64,000 nucleotides of DNA from Verrucomicrobiaceae bacterium (GTDB taxonomy: Bacteria > Verrucomicrobiota > Verrucomicrobiia > Verrucomicrobiales > Verrucomicrobiaceae): positions 2,170,001-2,234,000 of the forward strand of contig JADJPM010000001.1 in the NCBI GenBank assembly GCA_016713245.1, given 5' to 3'. The notes below the pieces were generated by a model. That model was not told where the DNA came from. It made no database searches and saw only the letters and a program-made list of their open reading frames with translations. Shown piece by piece: positions 52,208-61,134 of the stretch (position 1 is its first letter; every line of letters begins with the position of its first letter). Position numbers and translations under genes: made by a program.

Positions 52208-52450
52208 GCTGACCGCTTTAACAGATCAAGGAACAACCGGTTTTGCGGCACGGCAAGGCTGGGGTAAGGAATTCATGCCTTGCCAGAAAAAGGAAAACGA
52301 GGGTCATTGCGCCAAGGTAAACACAGACAAGGAGGAAATCAGACAAACAGTGAAATGAGAGTTAGAACATGGAAACCTTGTATCTCAGCCCAGCGGGTAG
52401 GAAAGTAGTCTGGCAAATAGTGCATCAACTTGGCCTTTGTCGGTCCAATG
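52208..52450. other. Intergenic region after the VWA gene
   Basis: About 240 bases without a gene. It is AT-richer than the flanks (for example around 52300-52400), and I see no clear terminator hairpin or promoter box. It ends where the duplicated DUF2233 flank begins. Confidence 0.4.
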
Positions 52451-53249
52451 TTTCCCTTGGAAACCAGGCCTGCATGCCTTCAAAATGCCGCGCATGAAGC
52501 TCTCACGCTGGATTCTCGCTGCTTTTGGATGGGCCACGATGGCCACTCACCTGGGTGGGGCGGAGGTCGTGGAGCATGAGGGCGCTCGCTACCATCTCTT
52601 CCGCGTCGATCCGGCGGATTGGACGAAATTGCAGCTCGCCTGGCTCGGAGCCGACGGGAAGCCGTTGGGCGATTTCAATGGTCTGCGTCGTGAGTTGACC
52701 GCGAAAGGCCAAAAGATCGTCTTCGCGACCAATGCGGGCATTTTCGAGCGTGGCCCCAAACCCTGCGGATTGACCATCTGCGAGGGCAAGGTGCTCGTTC
52801 CGCTGAATCTGCGTCCCGGCGAAGGAAACTTCTACCTGATGCCGAATGGCGTTTTCTACCTTGATGACCAGCACGGCCCCGGCGTGATGGAAGCGGGCGA
52901 GTTTGCTCGCAGCGGCCTGAAGCCTCGTCTCGCCACGCAAAGCGGTCCGCTCATGCTGCGAAACGGCGTCATCCATCCCGCCTTCAATCTCAATTCACCC
53001 AACAAGCGCCTGCGCAATGCCGTCGGCGTCCGCAAGAAGGACAAGCAGATCATCTTTGCCATGAGCGATCGCGACGACGCGAAGCTCGGCACCGTCACCT
53101 TCCATCAATTCAGCCGCTTCTTTCTCCATCTCGGCTGCGAAGACGTCCTCTACCTCGACGGCGATATTTCGAACATGCTCGTCAATCCGCCAGCCGACGC
53201 CAAACTCACACCGAACACCTTCGCGGGGATGTTTTATGTGAGTGAATAG
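52451..53249 (+). repeat. Right copy of duplicated DUF2233 segment
   Basis: Full-length partner of 47121-47469, starting TTTCCCTTGGAAAC and containing the intact gene. Homology covers the 43-base upstream flank, the first 140 bases of coding sequence and the last 160. Confidence 0.85.
52494..53249 (+). CDS. Secreted DUF2233/NAGPA-type phosphodiester glycosidase-like protein
   Basis: 251 residues from MKLSRWILAAFGWATMATHL (signal peptide), then GGAEVVEHEGARYHLFRVDP. Core segments KIVFATNAGIFERGPKPCGL, EGNFYLMPNGVFYLDDQHGP, RLATQSGPLMLRNGVIHPAF and SRFFLHLGCEDVLYLDGDIS match the phosphodiester glycosidase family (PF09992, including DUF2233), where N-A-G-x-F and L-x-L-D-G-(G/D) are conserved. 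Relatives remove capping sugars from phosphodiesters or act on polysaccharide. An alternative ATG lies at 52485. The 280 bases upstream show nothing but the duplicated flank at their end. Palindrome B follows. Confidence 0.85.
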   Translation: MKLSRWILAAFGWATMATHLGGAEVVEHEGARYHLFRVDPADWTKLQLAWLGADGKPLGDFNGLRRELTAKGQKIVFATNAGIFERGPKPCGLTICEGKVLVPLNLRPGEGNFYLMPNGVFYLDDQHGPGVMEAGEFARSGLKPRLATQSGPLMLRNGVIHPAFNLNSPNKRLRNAVGVRKKDKQIIFAMSDRDDAKLGTVTFHQFSRFFLHLGCEDVLYLDGDISNMLVNPPADAKLTPNTFAGMFYVSE

Positions 53250-53271
53250 CCCCCTCGGTGCTCGATCATGA

Positions 53272-53352
53272 AAGTTGGAGTCTAGGCTTTAGCCGACCTC
53301 TTCGACCTCTCGCAGCACCCCAAACCGTCGGCTAAAGCCTAGACTCCAACTT
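53272..53352. repeat. Palindromic element B
   Basis: The arms 53272-53296 and 53328-53352 are a perfect 25-bp inverted repeat (AAGTTGGAGTCTAGGCTTTA at the left edge) with a 31-base loop. It begins 22 bases after the DUF2233 stop and overlaps the 3' end of the convergent ketosynthase-like gene by 14 bases, so its right arm supplies that gene's last codons. Confidence 0.9.
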
Positions 53353-54355
53353 CTGCATCGAAGCCGATCACACACCCATACGCCGCCGTGTTGCATCCTG
53401 GCATGGAAACGGCCACGGAAGTTTGTTGGTCGCGGCATTCGAGCGTGGCGAGCACGAGTTGGAGGGCGGCGGAGGCTCCCATGCTTTCGCCGAGGAGTTT
53501 CTTCGGGCTGTGGCGAGTCTTGAAATCAAGGTGCGACCATGCGGCGGCCTCGGCGGCATCGTGTTTGGCGATGCCGTTGTGGTCGTCGATCAGGATGGAA
53601 GCGGGCAGCGCGAGGCTTGGGATGAGCTCATTGCGTTCTTTCCAGGAGTGGAAGGGTAGCGGGCCGGCGATGCGCTGAATGGCCGGACCTTTGCCACTCG
53701 CAGAAACGAGGAGTGCGCCTGCTCCCTCCGACGCGACGTGCGCCTCGTGGTAGTAAGTGAGCGCTTCGGCGCTGAGCCAGTCACATTCCTCGGCACCGAC
53801 GACGAGGCAGTGATCGCACACGCCGCAGCTCAGCCACACGGAGGCCATGTCGAGCGCTTCCATGATGGCGTTGGAATTGCCGATGATCGTCGTCACCGCG
53901 CCATCGGCACCGAGCAGCGCGGCGATGTGCGAGGCGGGCGCATTGAAGACGGTCTCTGGGAAGATCAGCGGGCTGGCCTGCGCGGGATTATCCAGCACCT
54001 CCTGATAAAAGCGGCCGGTGTAGTTCACGCAGCCATTCATCATCACAAAAAGAATGCCCAAGCGTGGTGGGGGCGTCTCGAAACCTGCATCCTTCAAGGC
54101 TTCAAGGCAGGCGGCGGCGGCGTAACGGGAGATCGCGGAGACACGGCGGAAGCGTGGATGGCGAACCTGCTTCTCTGGCGGCACAGGTGGCACGGTGCGC
54201 ACGGGGCAGGGCCAGGGACGATCGATGCCCGGACGCGGGCAATTCGTCACGGGAAGCTCTTCTTTGCCACGAACCACGCGAAGCAGCTCCGCGCTGCTCC
54301 AGCCGGCGGGACTCACGGCACCCACGCCGTTGATGTGCAGGCCGGTGGCGTTCAT
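53339..54355 (-). CDS. Chain-length-factor-like ketosynthase (catalytically inactive)
   Basis: 338 residues with a thiolase/ketosynthase fold: GLHINGVGAVSPAGWSSAEL, SRYAAAACLEALKDAGFETP and VVGAEECDWLSAEALTYYHE. Every catalytic residue is lost: TTIIGNSNAIMEAL stands where active partners have NACASGANAI (Ile158 for Cys), no HGTGT motif is present, and LLGESMGASAALQL replaces GHLLGGAGA. This is the pattern of chain length factors paired with a KS in type II polyketide or aryl polyene systems. Its ATG overlaps the KS stop by 4 bases. The stop lies inside palindrome B, so the element has rewritten the C-terminus (CVIGFDAEVGV). Confidence 0.8.
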   Translation of the reverse strand: MNATGLHINGVGAVSPAGWSSAELLRVVRGKEELPVTNCPRPGIDRPWPCPVRTVPPVPPEKQVRHPRFRRVSAISRYAAAACLEALKDAGFETPPPRLGILFVMMNGCVNYTGRFYQEVLDNPAQASPLIFPETVFNAPASHIAALLGADGAVTTIIGNSNAIMEALDMASVWLSCGVCDHCLVVGAEECDWLSAEALTYYHEAHVASEGAGALLVSASGKGPAIQRIAGPLPFHSWKERNELIPSLALPASILIDDHNGIAKHDAAEAAAWSHLDFKTRHSPKKLLGESMGASAALQLVLATLECRDQQTSVAVSMPGCNTAAYGCVIGFDAEVGV

Positions 54356-55569
54356 GCGGACCTCCTTTTCATCACCAGCGTGGCGTTCGTGCCGCCAAAG
54401 CCGAAGGAATTCGTCAGCGCATGCTCCACCTTCGCGCGGCGGAAGGTGCGAACGAGATCAAACTTCACCGCAGGGTCCACTTCGCGCACGTTGAGGCTCG
54501 CGGGCATCCACTGGCCTCGCAGCGCCATCAGGCAGATCACCGCCTCCACCGCCCCTGCTCCGCCGAGCAGATGACCCATCGCGGACTTCGTGGAGCTTAC
54601 GGCGATGCGTGAGGTGGCCTCGCCAGCCCAGGCCGAAATGGCCTGCGCTTCCGCCACGTCGTTGAAGGGCGTGCCGGTGCCGTGCGAGTTGATGTAATCG
54701 ATGTCCGCTGGCGTGAGGCCGGATTGCAGGGTGGCCTGTGTCATCGTGCGGATGGCCGCATTGCCCATCGGATCAGGCTGCGTGAGGTGATGAAGGTCCG
54801 TCGCCGTCGCGTAACCAGTCACATCGGCCAGCGCCTCCGCTTTCCGCACATCTTCCGCCTCCAAAATCATCACCGCCGCGCCTTCACCGAGGGCCAGGCC
54901 ATCTCGGGCGGCATCAAACGGCCGTGGAATGCCGCTCGGGGCCAGCGCCTTGAGCGAATCGAAGCCTGCGAAGACCAGCTTGGCCAGCGCATCATAGCCA
55001 CCGGCCAGCACCCGCTTGGCACGTCCACTGCGAATCATTTCGACACCCCAGCCGATCGCATTCGCGCCAGAGGCACAGGCATTCGAGACGATGATGATCG
55101 GCCCCCGCCAGCCAAGCTCCGCGGCGATCTCATTCATCTGCCGTTGTGGCTGGTAGTGCTCCGCACGCGAAAGCTGCCGGCGATGACGGCCTGGATCACT
55201 CACCGCCGTCTCAAAGTAAGTCTCGCCGAGCGACATCGCCCCGGCGGAGGTGCCGATGATCATCGCGTCGATGCCTTCCATCGTCGAACGACCGCTCTGT
55301 GCCAGCGCCTCACGCAGCGCCAGCATCAGCATGACGCTGCCACGGTCCGCGTAGCATGTCTTGATCGGCATCGGAACCTTGGGCGGCAGATCGACGATGC
55401 CCGCCGTTTTGGCCACGAAGCCCTCCACACCGAATAGCTCGGCTGGCACCGGCCTGAAAGCCATGCGGTCCGCCTCAAACGAAGCCTCATTGGCTTTCCA
55501 GCCAATGCCCAGCGGCGAAACGATGCCCGCTCCGGTGATGGCGATGCGTTGGAGGTTGGAATCTGACAC
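54352..55569 (-). CDS. Beta-ketoacyl-ACP synthase (KAS II/type II PKS KS-alpha-like)
   Basis: 405 residues with full KS machinery: C165 in IIIVSNACASGANAIGWGVE, H296 in DYINSHGTGTPFNDV, H333 in STKSAMGHLLGGAGAVEA and the C-terminal NSFGFGGTNATLVM. It condenses acyl and malonyl units on ACP in the cytoplasm. It forms an overlapping pair with the inactive partner downstream. No ACP, ketoreductase, dehydratase, thioesterase or phosphopantetheinyl transferase is in the window, so it relies on genes elsewhere. The upstream gap to the ABC transporter (55570-55716) is divergent and holds both promoters. Confidence 0.9.
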   Translation of the reverse strand: MSDSNLQRIAITGAGIVSPLGIGWKANEASFEADRMAFRPVPAELFGVEGFVAKTAGIVDLPPKVPMPIKTCYADRGSVMLMLALREALAQSGRSTMEGIDAMIIGTSAGAMSLGETYFETAVSDPGRHRRQLSRAEHYQPQRQMNEIAAELGWRGPIIIVSNACASGANAIGWGVEMIRSGRAKRVLAGGYDALAKLVFAGFDSLKALAPSGIPRPFDAARDGLALGEGAAVMILEAEDVRKAEALADVTGYATATDLHHLTQPDPMGNAAIRTMTQATLQSGLTPADIDYINSHGTGTPFNDVAEAQAISAWAGEATSRIAVSSTKSAMGHLLGGAGAVEAVICLMALRGQWMPASLNVREVDPAVKFDLVRTFRRAKVEHALTNSFGFGGTNATLVMKRRSA

Positions 55570-55716
55570 GAGAAAAAGGAACCGGGGTGGGGGAAACTAG
55601 CCGACGTGGGCGTTACGAGGGATTTAGCCTCACGGATTCGGACTGCAAATTCTGTTTGGGCTGGCGGTGATGCCTCTACGGTTGATTTCACTCATCCCAA
55701 CCTCTAAACCCTCCTC

Positions 55717-57480
55717 ATGCTCGAAGCTCTCAACCTTCGCCTCGAAGTGCCCGGTCCGGGCGACACGGAAGAAAATGATACGCTGCGCCTGCTCGACGAG
55801 GTGAGCTTCACTGTGCCGCCGGAGCATCTGCTGGCGATCGTGGGCCCCTCCGGCTGCGGGAAGACGACGCTGCTGAAAGTCATAACCGGCATTCTGGAGC
55901 AGACCGAAGGCGAGCTGAAGTGGGATGGTCGCGATTTGAAGGAGGAGGAAGATCTGCATCCGGGTGATCTGGGCTATGTGCCGCAGTTCAGCGTGGCCTT
56001 TGATCTGCTCACTGTGGAGGAAAGCATCGCCAGCGCCATGGCGCTGCGCACGCAGCTCGCGGACACCGATGAGTTCATTTCGGCGCTCGACTACATTTTG
56101 GAGGTCACTGGCTTGACGGACCTGGCTGAGCGTCGCGTCAAAGTGCTCTCGGGAGGGCAAAAACGCCGTCTTGGACTCGCTTTGGAGCTGGTGACCGATC
56201 CGTGCCTTCTTTTGTGCGATGAGGTGACGAGTGGTCTCGATCCCAAAAGCGAGGCGGAGATCACGAAGCTCCTCCACAAGCTTTCCCGCGGTCACCCGAA
56301 GCGTGTCGTCATCAACGTCACCCACAGCCTCGCCAGCCTCACGGACTACGACAGCATCATGGTCATGTATCAAGGCCGTCTGACCTACCACGGCCCGCCC
56401 AAGGCGCTGATGCACTATTTCGGTGTCGAGCATCCCGAGGACGTCTATCGCCGTCTCACCGAGCGTCCGGCGCAGGAGTGGGCGGATTCATGGAATCGCA
56501 AACGCGAGAGCTACTACCAGCAGTTTGGCTTTGAAGCCAAGGTGAAGGCTCCTCAGGAGGCGGAGGAAGAAAAAGAGCCCGAGGAAGACATCATCCCGCA
56601 TCATGAATTTCCGCCGATTGAGCTGCCATCGGTCACCTCGCAGCTTGTTGAGCTTCTTCGGCGTCGCTGGACGATCTTCCGTCGGGACAAATCGCAGGTC
56701 TGGCTGCACCTCGCCATGCTGCTGGGCTTTCCGCTGCTCGTGGCCATCTTCGCATTGGATGGCATCAAGCCACTGCGGGCGCTTTCGACCTACCAGGATG
56801 CGAATCAGCAGACGGAGTTCATCCGGCAGCTCGATCATAAAGAGGCCCAGCTCGATGCGGGTGCCCTCGTTAGCGGCCTCATCATGCTCCAGGTGGTGCT
56901 GGTGACCTTGATGGCGAGCAACAACGCCGCGCGTGAGATCGCCTCCGAGCGGCTCATTTTGGAGCGGGAAAAGCTCGGCGGCCTCAGTCCTCTGGCGTAT
57001 GTGGGTAGCAAGGTCATCTTCCTCGGCGTCTTCGTGCTGGCGCAGAGTTTATGGATGGGGCTGTTCGTCGAAATGATCACCGGCGGGCTGCCGGGGGATC
57101 TCGTCATCAAGCTGGCGCTGCTCGTGCTGGCCTCCGCCGCGATGACGAGTGTGTGCCTCGGCATCTCCGCCACCAGCCGCAGTCCGGAAAAGGCCACGAT
57201 TTTGAGCATCTACCTCGTCGGCTTTCAGCTTCCGCTGTCCGGCGCGGTGCTCACCTTGCCCGATTGGCTGGAAAACTGGGTGCAGCCGCTCATCGCCGCC
57301 TTCTGGAGCTGGAGCGGCAGCCTCACCAGCATGCGCAGCACCGCCTTTTATGATGCCGTGAAGCAAGTGACCGCCACCGATCTCATCGCCCCCGCCACCT
57401 GCGGCTTCGTGCTGCTCGTGCATGTCCTCATCGGCCTGAGCATGAGCCTTGTGGGCGTGCAAAAGAGCCAGTGGGAGTAA
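55717..57480 (+). CDS. ABCG-type ABC transporter (ATPase fused to permease)
   Basis: 587 residues. The ATPase domain comes first: Walker A GPSGCGKTT, Q-loop YVPQFSVAF, signature LSGGQKRRLGLALEL, Walker B LLLCDEVTSGLD and H-loop NVTHSLAS. A charged linker (about 270-300, EEEKEPEEDIIPHHEF) leads to six membrane spans of the ABC2 type (LHLAMLLGFPLLVAIFALDG; LIMLQVVLVTLMASNNAARE, IASERLILEREKLGGLSPLA). The layout is that of an ABCG half-transporter acting as a homodimer. It is divergent from the KS pair and may export its product, which is inference. The substrate is unknown. Confidence 0.92.
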   Translation: MLEALNLRLEVPGPGDTEENDTLRLLDEVSFTVPPEHLLAIVGPSGCGKTTLLKVITGILEQTEGELKWDGRDLKEEEDLHPGDLGYVPQFSVAFDLLTVEESIASAMALRTQLADTDEFISALDYILEVTGLTDLAERRVKVLSGGQKRRLGLALELVTDPCLLLCDEVTSGLDPKSEAEITKLLHKLSRGHPKRVVINVTHSLASLTDYDSIMVMYQGRLTYHGPPKALMHYFGVEHPEDVYRRLTERPAQEWADSWNRKRESYYQQFGFEAKVKAPQEAEEEKEPEEDIIPHHEFPPIELPSVTSQLVELLRRRWTIFRRDKSQVWLHLAMLLGFPLLVAIFALDGIKPLRALSTYQDANQQTEFIRQLDHKEAQLDAGALVSGLIMLQVVLVTLMASNNAAREIASERLILEREKLGGLSPLAYVGSKVIFLGVFVLAQSLWMGLFVEMITGGLPGDLVIKLALLVLASAAMTSVCLGISATSRSPEKATILSIYLVGFQLPLSGAVLTLPDWLENWVQPLIAAFWSWSGSLTSMRSTAFYDAVKQVTATDLIAPATCGFVLLVHVLIGLSMSLVGVQKSQWE

Positions 57481-57545
57481 GCTGGCGCTGGCACGCCGTG
57501 ATTCCATGCTCCAAGAAAAATGCCCGCTGGCCCGTTTCACGCGGC

Positions 57546-58196
57546 ATGAGCAAGGACCATCTCCTCACTGCCGCCGTGATCGTCTTGATCACCTCGTTCA
57601 CGCTTCACTGGCGTAAGTCACCCATCCGGCAAGAAGCTTGGCAGCCGATCCTCGAAGCCGTGCGCCACGAATGCGATCCCACGAACTTCGACGCAGACTA
57701 TTCCTTCGCCCAAAAGACCCTGCCTACCGAGCGAAAACGCGCCGCCCTGCTCCAGCGCTGCCTCGAGCTCGGCCCAGGTTTGCTTCCTTGGATCAAAGAC
57801 GCCATCCAGCACGAGACCGATGAGGAGGTTCGCGGCATGCTCACTGTCTTCGCCGCCGCTCTGGGTGACACAGCAAGCATCGAGCTCGCCGCCCGATGCA
57901 TGACGGGGCGTGATTTTCCCGCCTTGAAGATCACCGCCGCCAAAGCGCTGCTCCCGATCCGTGACCCGCGACTGATCGCCTGGTTCCGGCTTGCCATGAA
58001 CGACTGGCATTTCGTCGTGAACGGAGACTGCGGGCTCCAGCGCGAGCAGTTTTATCCCGTTCGAGCCATTGCCGCCAAGGCCCTCAGGATGAGAAACCTC
58101 CCTGCTGAATCCTACGACCAGATGCTCGCCCGCATTCGAAGCGAGCAATTGGAAAGGATCAAACAGCTCGAACGCGAGATCCTGCAGTCTAAGTGA
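57546..58196 (+). CDS. HEAT-like repeat protein with N-terminal anchor
   Basis: 216 residues from the ATG at 57546; a longer in-frame start at 57471 overlaps the ABC gene and adds unlikely sequence. MSKDHLLTAAVIVLITSFTL, then HWRKS, is a single membrane anchor. The rest is helical with HEAT/armadillo-like units (LLPWIKDAIQHETDEEVRGM, LTVFAAALGDTASIELAARC, FPVRAIAAKAL-type segments). It ends in a short coiled coil (EQLERIKQLEREILQSK). No enzyme signature is visible. It may be a scaffold linked to the transporter upstream. Confidence 0.6.
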   Translation: MSKDHLLTAAVIVLITSFTLHWRKSPIRQEAWQPILEAVRHECDPTNFDADYSFAQKTLPTERKRAALLQRCLELGPGLLPWIKDAIQHETDEEVRGMLTVFAAALGDTASIELAARCMTGRDFPALKITAAKALLPIRDPRLIAWFRLAMNDWHFVVNGDCGLQREQFYPVRAIAAKALRMRNLPAESYDQMLARIRSEQLERIKQLEREILQSK

Positions 58197-58205
58197 CGAT
58201 CAGCC

Positions 58206-59699
58206 TCACGCCATCGGCAGCAGCTTGCTCATGGCGAGCGTCACCAGCAGGCCGATGATGGAGTCCGCGGTGAGTTGCACGCTCCAGGTGCGCAGTGTTT
58301 CCTTCTCCGTCATGCCGCTGAGGCGGCTCACGACCCAGAAGCCGCTGTCGTTCATCCACGACATGAACATCGCGCCGAAGCCGATGGAGGTGAAAAGATA
58401 GAGCGGATGGCAGCCGAGGTTTCCGCCAGTGATCATCGGGGCCATGATCGAGGCGGCAGTGAGCATCGCCACGGTGGCGGATCCTTGCGCCACACGCACC
58501 ACGGCGGCCACGATCCAGCCCAGCAGCACCAGATTGATGCTGTAACCTTTCGCGAGTTCCTCCACCGCACCGCCCACACCTGCACTGCGCAAAGCGAGGC
58601 CGAAAGCGCCGCCGGCGCTCGTGATGAGAATGATCATGCCCGCTGTCTCCAACGGCGGACCGACGAGTTGCTCCAGTTTCTTCAGACCAAAGCCACGCTG
58701 CTTCGCCAGCACCCACAGCGAGATCACCGCCCCGATGAACAACGCGATGTTTTTGTGCCCGATGAAGTCCACCCAGGCCCGCACGGCTTTGAAACCCTCC
58801 TCGCCGCCGAGAAGGCTCACCATCGAAACGCCCCAGCCCGTGCCTTTGGCCGCTGCGCCATGCGCCAGTTCGAAAACGGTCGTCAGGCTAATGAGGAAAA
58901 TCGGCAGCAAGACGGGCGTCATGCTCCAGAAGAAGGAGGGGAGCTCGCTTTCGGGTTTGGCACTCACGCCTTGAAGCTCGTCGAGCGAAAGGCCGTTCGT
59001 CTCACGCAGCGGCACCTCGGTGCGAGCATTGAGCCACTTGCTCACCAGGAAGCCGAAGAAGCAGGTGATGGCCCCGATGACCAGGCCGCCGAGCAGCGAT
59101 TCGCCGACGTTCAGCTTCAGGCTCTCCACCACAGCTACCGGACCAGGGTGCGGCACGGTCATCGAATGCGTCACCGTGCCGCCGCAGCACACAGCGAGAA
59201 TGTACAGCGTGTAATCCTTTCCCGTGCGCATGCGCAGCGCCATCGCCAGCGGAGCCATGAGCATGAACATCGTGTCGAAAAAGATCGGGGCGCTCAGGAT
59301 GAAGGTGCTCCACAGCAGCGCCCATCCCGCTCGTTTCTCACCGAAGAAGGCCAGGAAGCGCCGCACGACCTTGTCCGCGCCGCCGCTCTCCATCAGGCAC
59401 ATGCCGATCACCGCCGCGAGGGCGATCGAGATGGCAATGTCACGCGCCGTATCGCCGAGCCCCTTCGACACCATCTCCACCACGCCCACCATCGACGACA
59501 TGGTCTTCACCTTGCCGTCCTTTTGCACGATGTCCCATGTGTCTTGGTCCGTCATCAGCCCTGCGAGCATCGCCGCCAGGATCAAAGCCAGAAAGGCATG
59601 CAGGCGCAGCACGCTGATGCCCACGATGATGAAGGCGACGCTGACAGCGAGAACGACGAAGGGCCAGTAGCTGGCCGAGGTGGCGGCAAGGAAAAACAT
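58206..59699 (-). CDS. GntP-family gluconate:H+ symporter
   Basis: 497 residues from the ATG at 59699 (MFFLAATSASYWPFVVLAVS). About 12 hydrophobic spans include VSVAFIIVGISVLRLHAFLA, FLAFFGEKRAGWALLWSTFI, LSAPIFFDTMFMLMAPLAMA and VTHSMTVPHPGPVAVVESLK; the P-H-P-G-P loop and DTMF motif are typical of the Gnt family, which imports gluconate and related sugar acids. It is the last of three transporter genes on the minus strand, 55 bases downstream of the MFS gene. In sulfatase-rich genomes, uronate or aldonate import is a likely role. Confidence 0.88.
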   Translation of the reverse strand: MFFLAATSASYWPFVVLAVSVAFIIVGISVLRLHAFLALILAAMLAGLMTDQDTWDIVQKDGKVKTMSSMVGVVEMVSKGLGDTARDIAISIALAAVIGMCLMESGGADKVVRRFLAFFGEKRAGWALLWSTFILSAPIFFDTMFMLMAPLAMALRMRTGKDYTLYILAVCCGGTVTHSMTVPHPGPVAVVESLKLNVGESLLGGLVIGAITCFFGFLVSKWLNARTEVPLRETNGLSLDELQGVSAKPESELPSFFWSMTPVLLPIFLISLTTVFELAHGAAAKGTGWGVSMVSLLGGEEGFKAVRAWVDFIGHKNIALFIGAVISLWVLAKQRGFGLKKLEQLVGPPLETAGMIILITSAGGAFGLALRSAGVGGAVEELAKGYSINLVLLGWIVAAVVRVAQGSATVAMLTAASIMAPMITGGNLGCHPLYLFTSIGFGAMFMSWMNDSGFWVVSRLSGMTEKETLRTWSVQLTADSIIGLLVTLAMSKLLPMA

Positions 59700-59754
59700 G
59701 GCCGCGATGCTGGCTGGTGGCGGCGAAGGCGTCAAGGAATGGCGTCAGCCTTCC

Positions 59755-61089
59755 TCACACCACCTTCTTCGCCCCCAGGCCCAGTTTGAAGACAATCGTC
59801 GCCGCGACGAGCATGGAACCGCAGAGGTAGTAAAGGCCGCCGGCATACGATCCGGTCAGTGTTTCCACCTTGCCCATGATCGTGGGGCCGAGGAAGCCGC
59901 CGAGATTGCCCACGGAATTGATCAGGCCGATGCTGCCTGCCGCCGCAGCCTCCGCGAGGAAGAGATTCGGCAGCGACCAAAAGGCCGGCATGTAGGCCTT
60001 GAAGCCTGCAAAGGCGATCATGAAGAAGGCCACTGTCACCACCAGATTCCCCTGGGTAAAGGGCAGTAGTCCCAGCGCCGTCGCGCCCATCACAATCGGC
60101 AGTGTGGCGTGCAGTCGGCGTTCCTTGAAGCGGTCCGAGCTCCAGCCGGTGAAGAGCTGGCCGAGCACCGCCATGAAGGGCGGCAGCATGATCAACCAGG
60201 TCAGATCATCCATGCTCAGCTTGTACCAGTCCTTCAGGATGCTTGGCATGAAAAACTCGATCCCGTAACTGCCGGTGACAGTGCAAAAATACGCCAGCGC
60301 CATCAGCAGCACCTTCGGGTGCCGCAGCGCTTCGCCCACGGTCATGCGTTTGCCACGCGTGCTATGCGCACGCTCCTCGGCGAGCTGAGTTTCGAGTGCT
60401 TCGCGTTCCTCCGGCGTGAGCCACTTCGCCTGCTGTGGACGGTCGGTGAGCAGAAACAGCACGCCAAAGCCCAGCAGCACGGCGGGAATCGCCCAGAAGA
60501 CGTACACCCACTGCCAGCCCTGCATGCCCATCACCAGCGGATGCGTGATCGTCTGCCCATCCACGATCTCCGTCGTGCCGATCTTGAGCAGCGCATTGGA
60601 GATCTTCGGGCTCAGCACCTGCGCAAACGGCGTGGCGATGAGGAAATACGACAGCGCCTTGGCCCTATCACGACTGGTGAACCAATGCGTCAGATACACG
60701 ATCACACCGGGAAAGAAGCCCGCCTCCGCCAGCCCAAGGAGAAAACGTACGGCATAAAACTGATTCGGCGTCGTCACCGCAGCGGTGAGCCCCGCCATCA
60801 GGCCCCAACTCACCATGATGCGGCAGATCCACTTCCGCGCACTCCAGCGCTCCACCATGAGCGAGCCGGGGATTTCGAGCAAAAAATAGCCCAGAAAGAA
60901 AACGCCCGCGCCCAGGCCGATCACCGCATTGTCAAAGCCTGGCAGCGCTTTCACCATCGTCAGCTTGGCCACCGCCACGTTCTGGCGGTCCACATAGGCG
61001 ATGACGTAGCTCAGAAACAGCACCGGCAGCAGACGGCGGAAGGCTTTGCGCCGGGCAGAGTCGAGTGGAGAGAGAGCAGGGGAGGTCAT
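59755..61089 (-). CDS. MFS transporter, anion:cation symporter (ACS) family
   Basis: 444 residues, 12 spans. LLPVLFLSYVIAYVDRQNVA, then VAKLTMVKALPGFDNAVIGL, is the ACS family opening with the conserved D-R. LLGLAEAGFFPGVIVYLTHW, then FTSRDRAKALSYFLIATPFA, is another hallmark. LTDRPQQAKWLTPEEREALE follows the sixth span. Relatives import hexuronates, galactonate, tartrate or phthalate. With the GntP neighbour this suggests uptake of sugar acids released by outer polysaccharide breakdown, which is inference. Confidence 0.9.
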   Translation of the reverse strand: MTSPALSPLDSARRKAFRRLLPVLFLSYVIAYVDRQNVAVAKLTMVKALPGFDNAVIGLGAGVFFLGYFLLEIPGSLMVERWSARKWICRIMVSWGLMAGLTAAVTTPNQFYAVRFLLGLAEAGFFPGVIVYLTHWFTSRDRAKALSYFLIATPFAQVLSPKISNALLKIGTTEIVDGQTITHPLVMGMQGWQWVYVFWAIPAVLLGFGVLFLLTDRPQQAKWLTPEEREALETQLAEERAHSTRGKRMTVGEALRHPKVLLMALAYFCTVTGSYGIEFFMPSILKDWYKLSMDDLTWLIMLPPFMAVLGQLFTGWSSDRFKERRLHATLPIVMGATALGLLPFTQGNLVVTVAFFMIAFAGFKAYMPAFWSLPNLFLAEAAAAGSIGLINSVGNLGGFLGPTIMGKVETLTGSYAGGLYYLCGSMLVAATIVFKLGLGAKKVV

Positions 61090-61134
61090 GCGGCGCGGAG
61101 GATGGCGGTGGCACTGCCGCGCACAAGCACAGAC

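Noticed and set aside
47121..53249. Composite transposon bounded by the duplicated DUF2233 copies
   Set aside because: Neither copy encodes a transposase and no terminal inverted repeats bracket the interval; a duplication or crossover integration is simpler.
58275..59789. 504-residue plus-strand open frame opposite GntP
   Set aside because: His/Arg/Ala-rich antisense frame with no domain; GntP on the minus strand is unmistakable.
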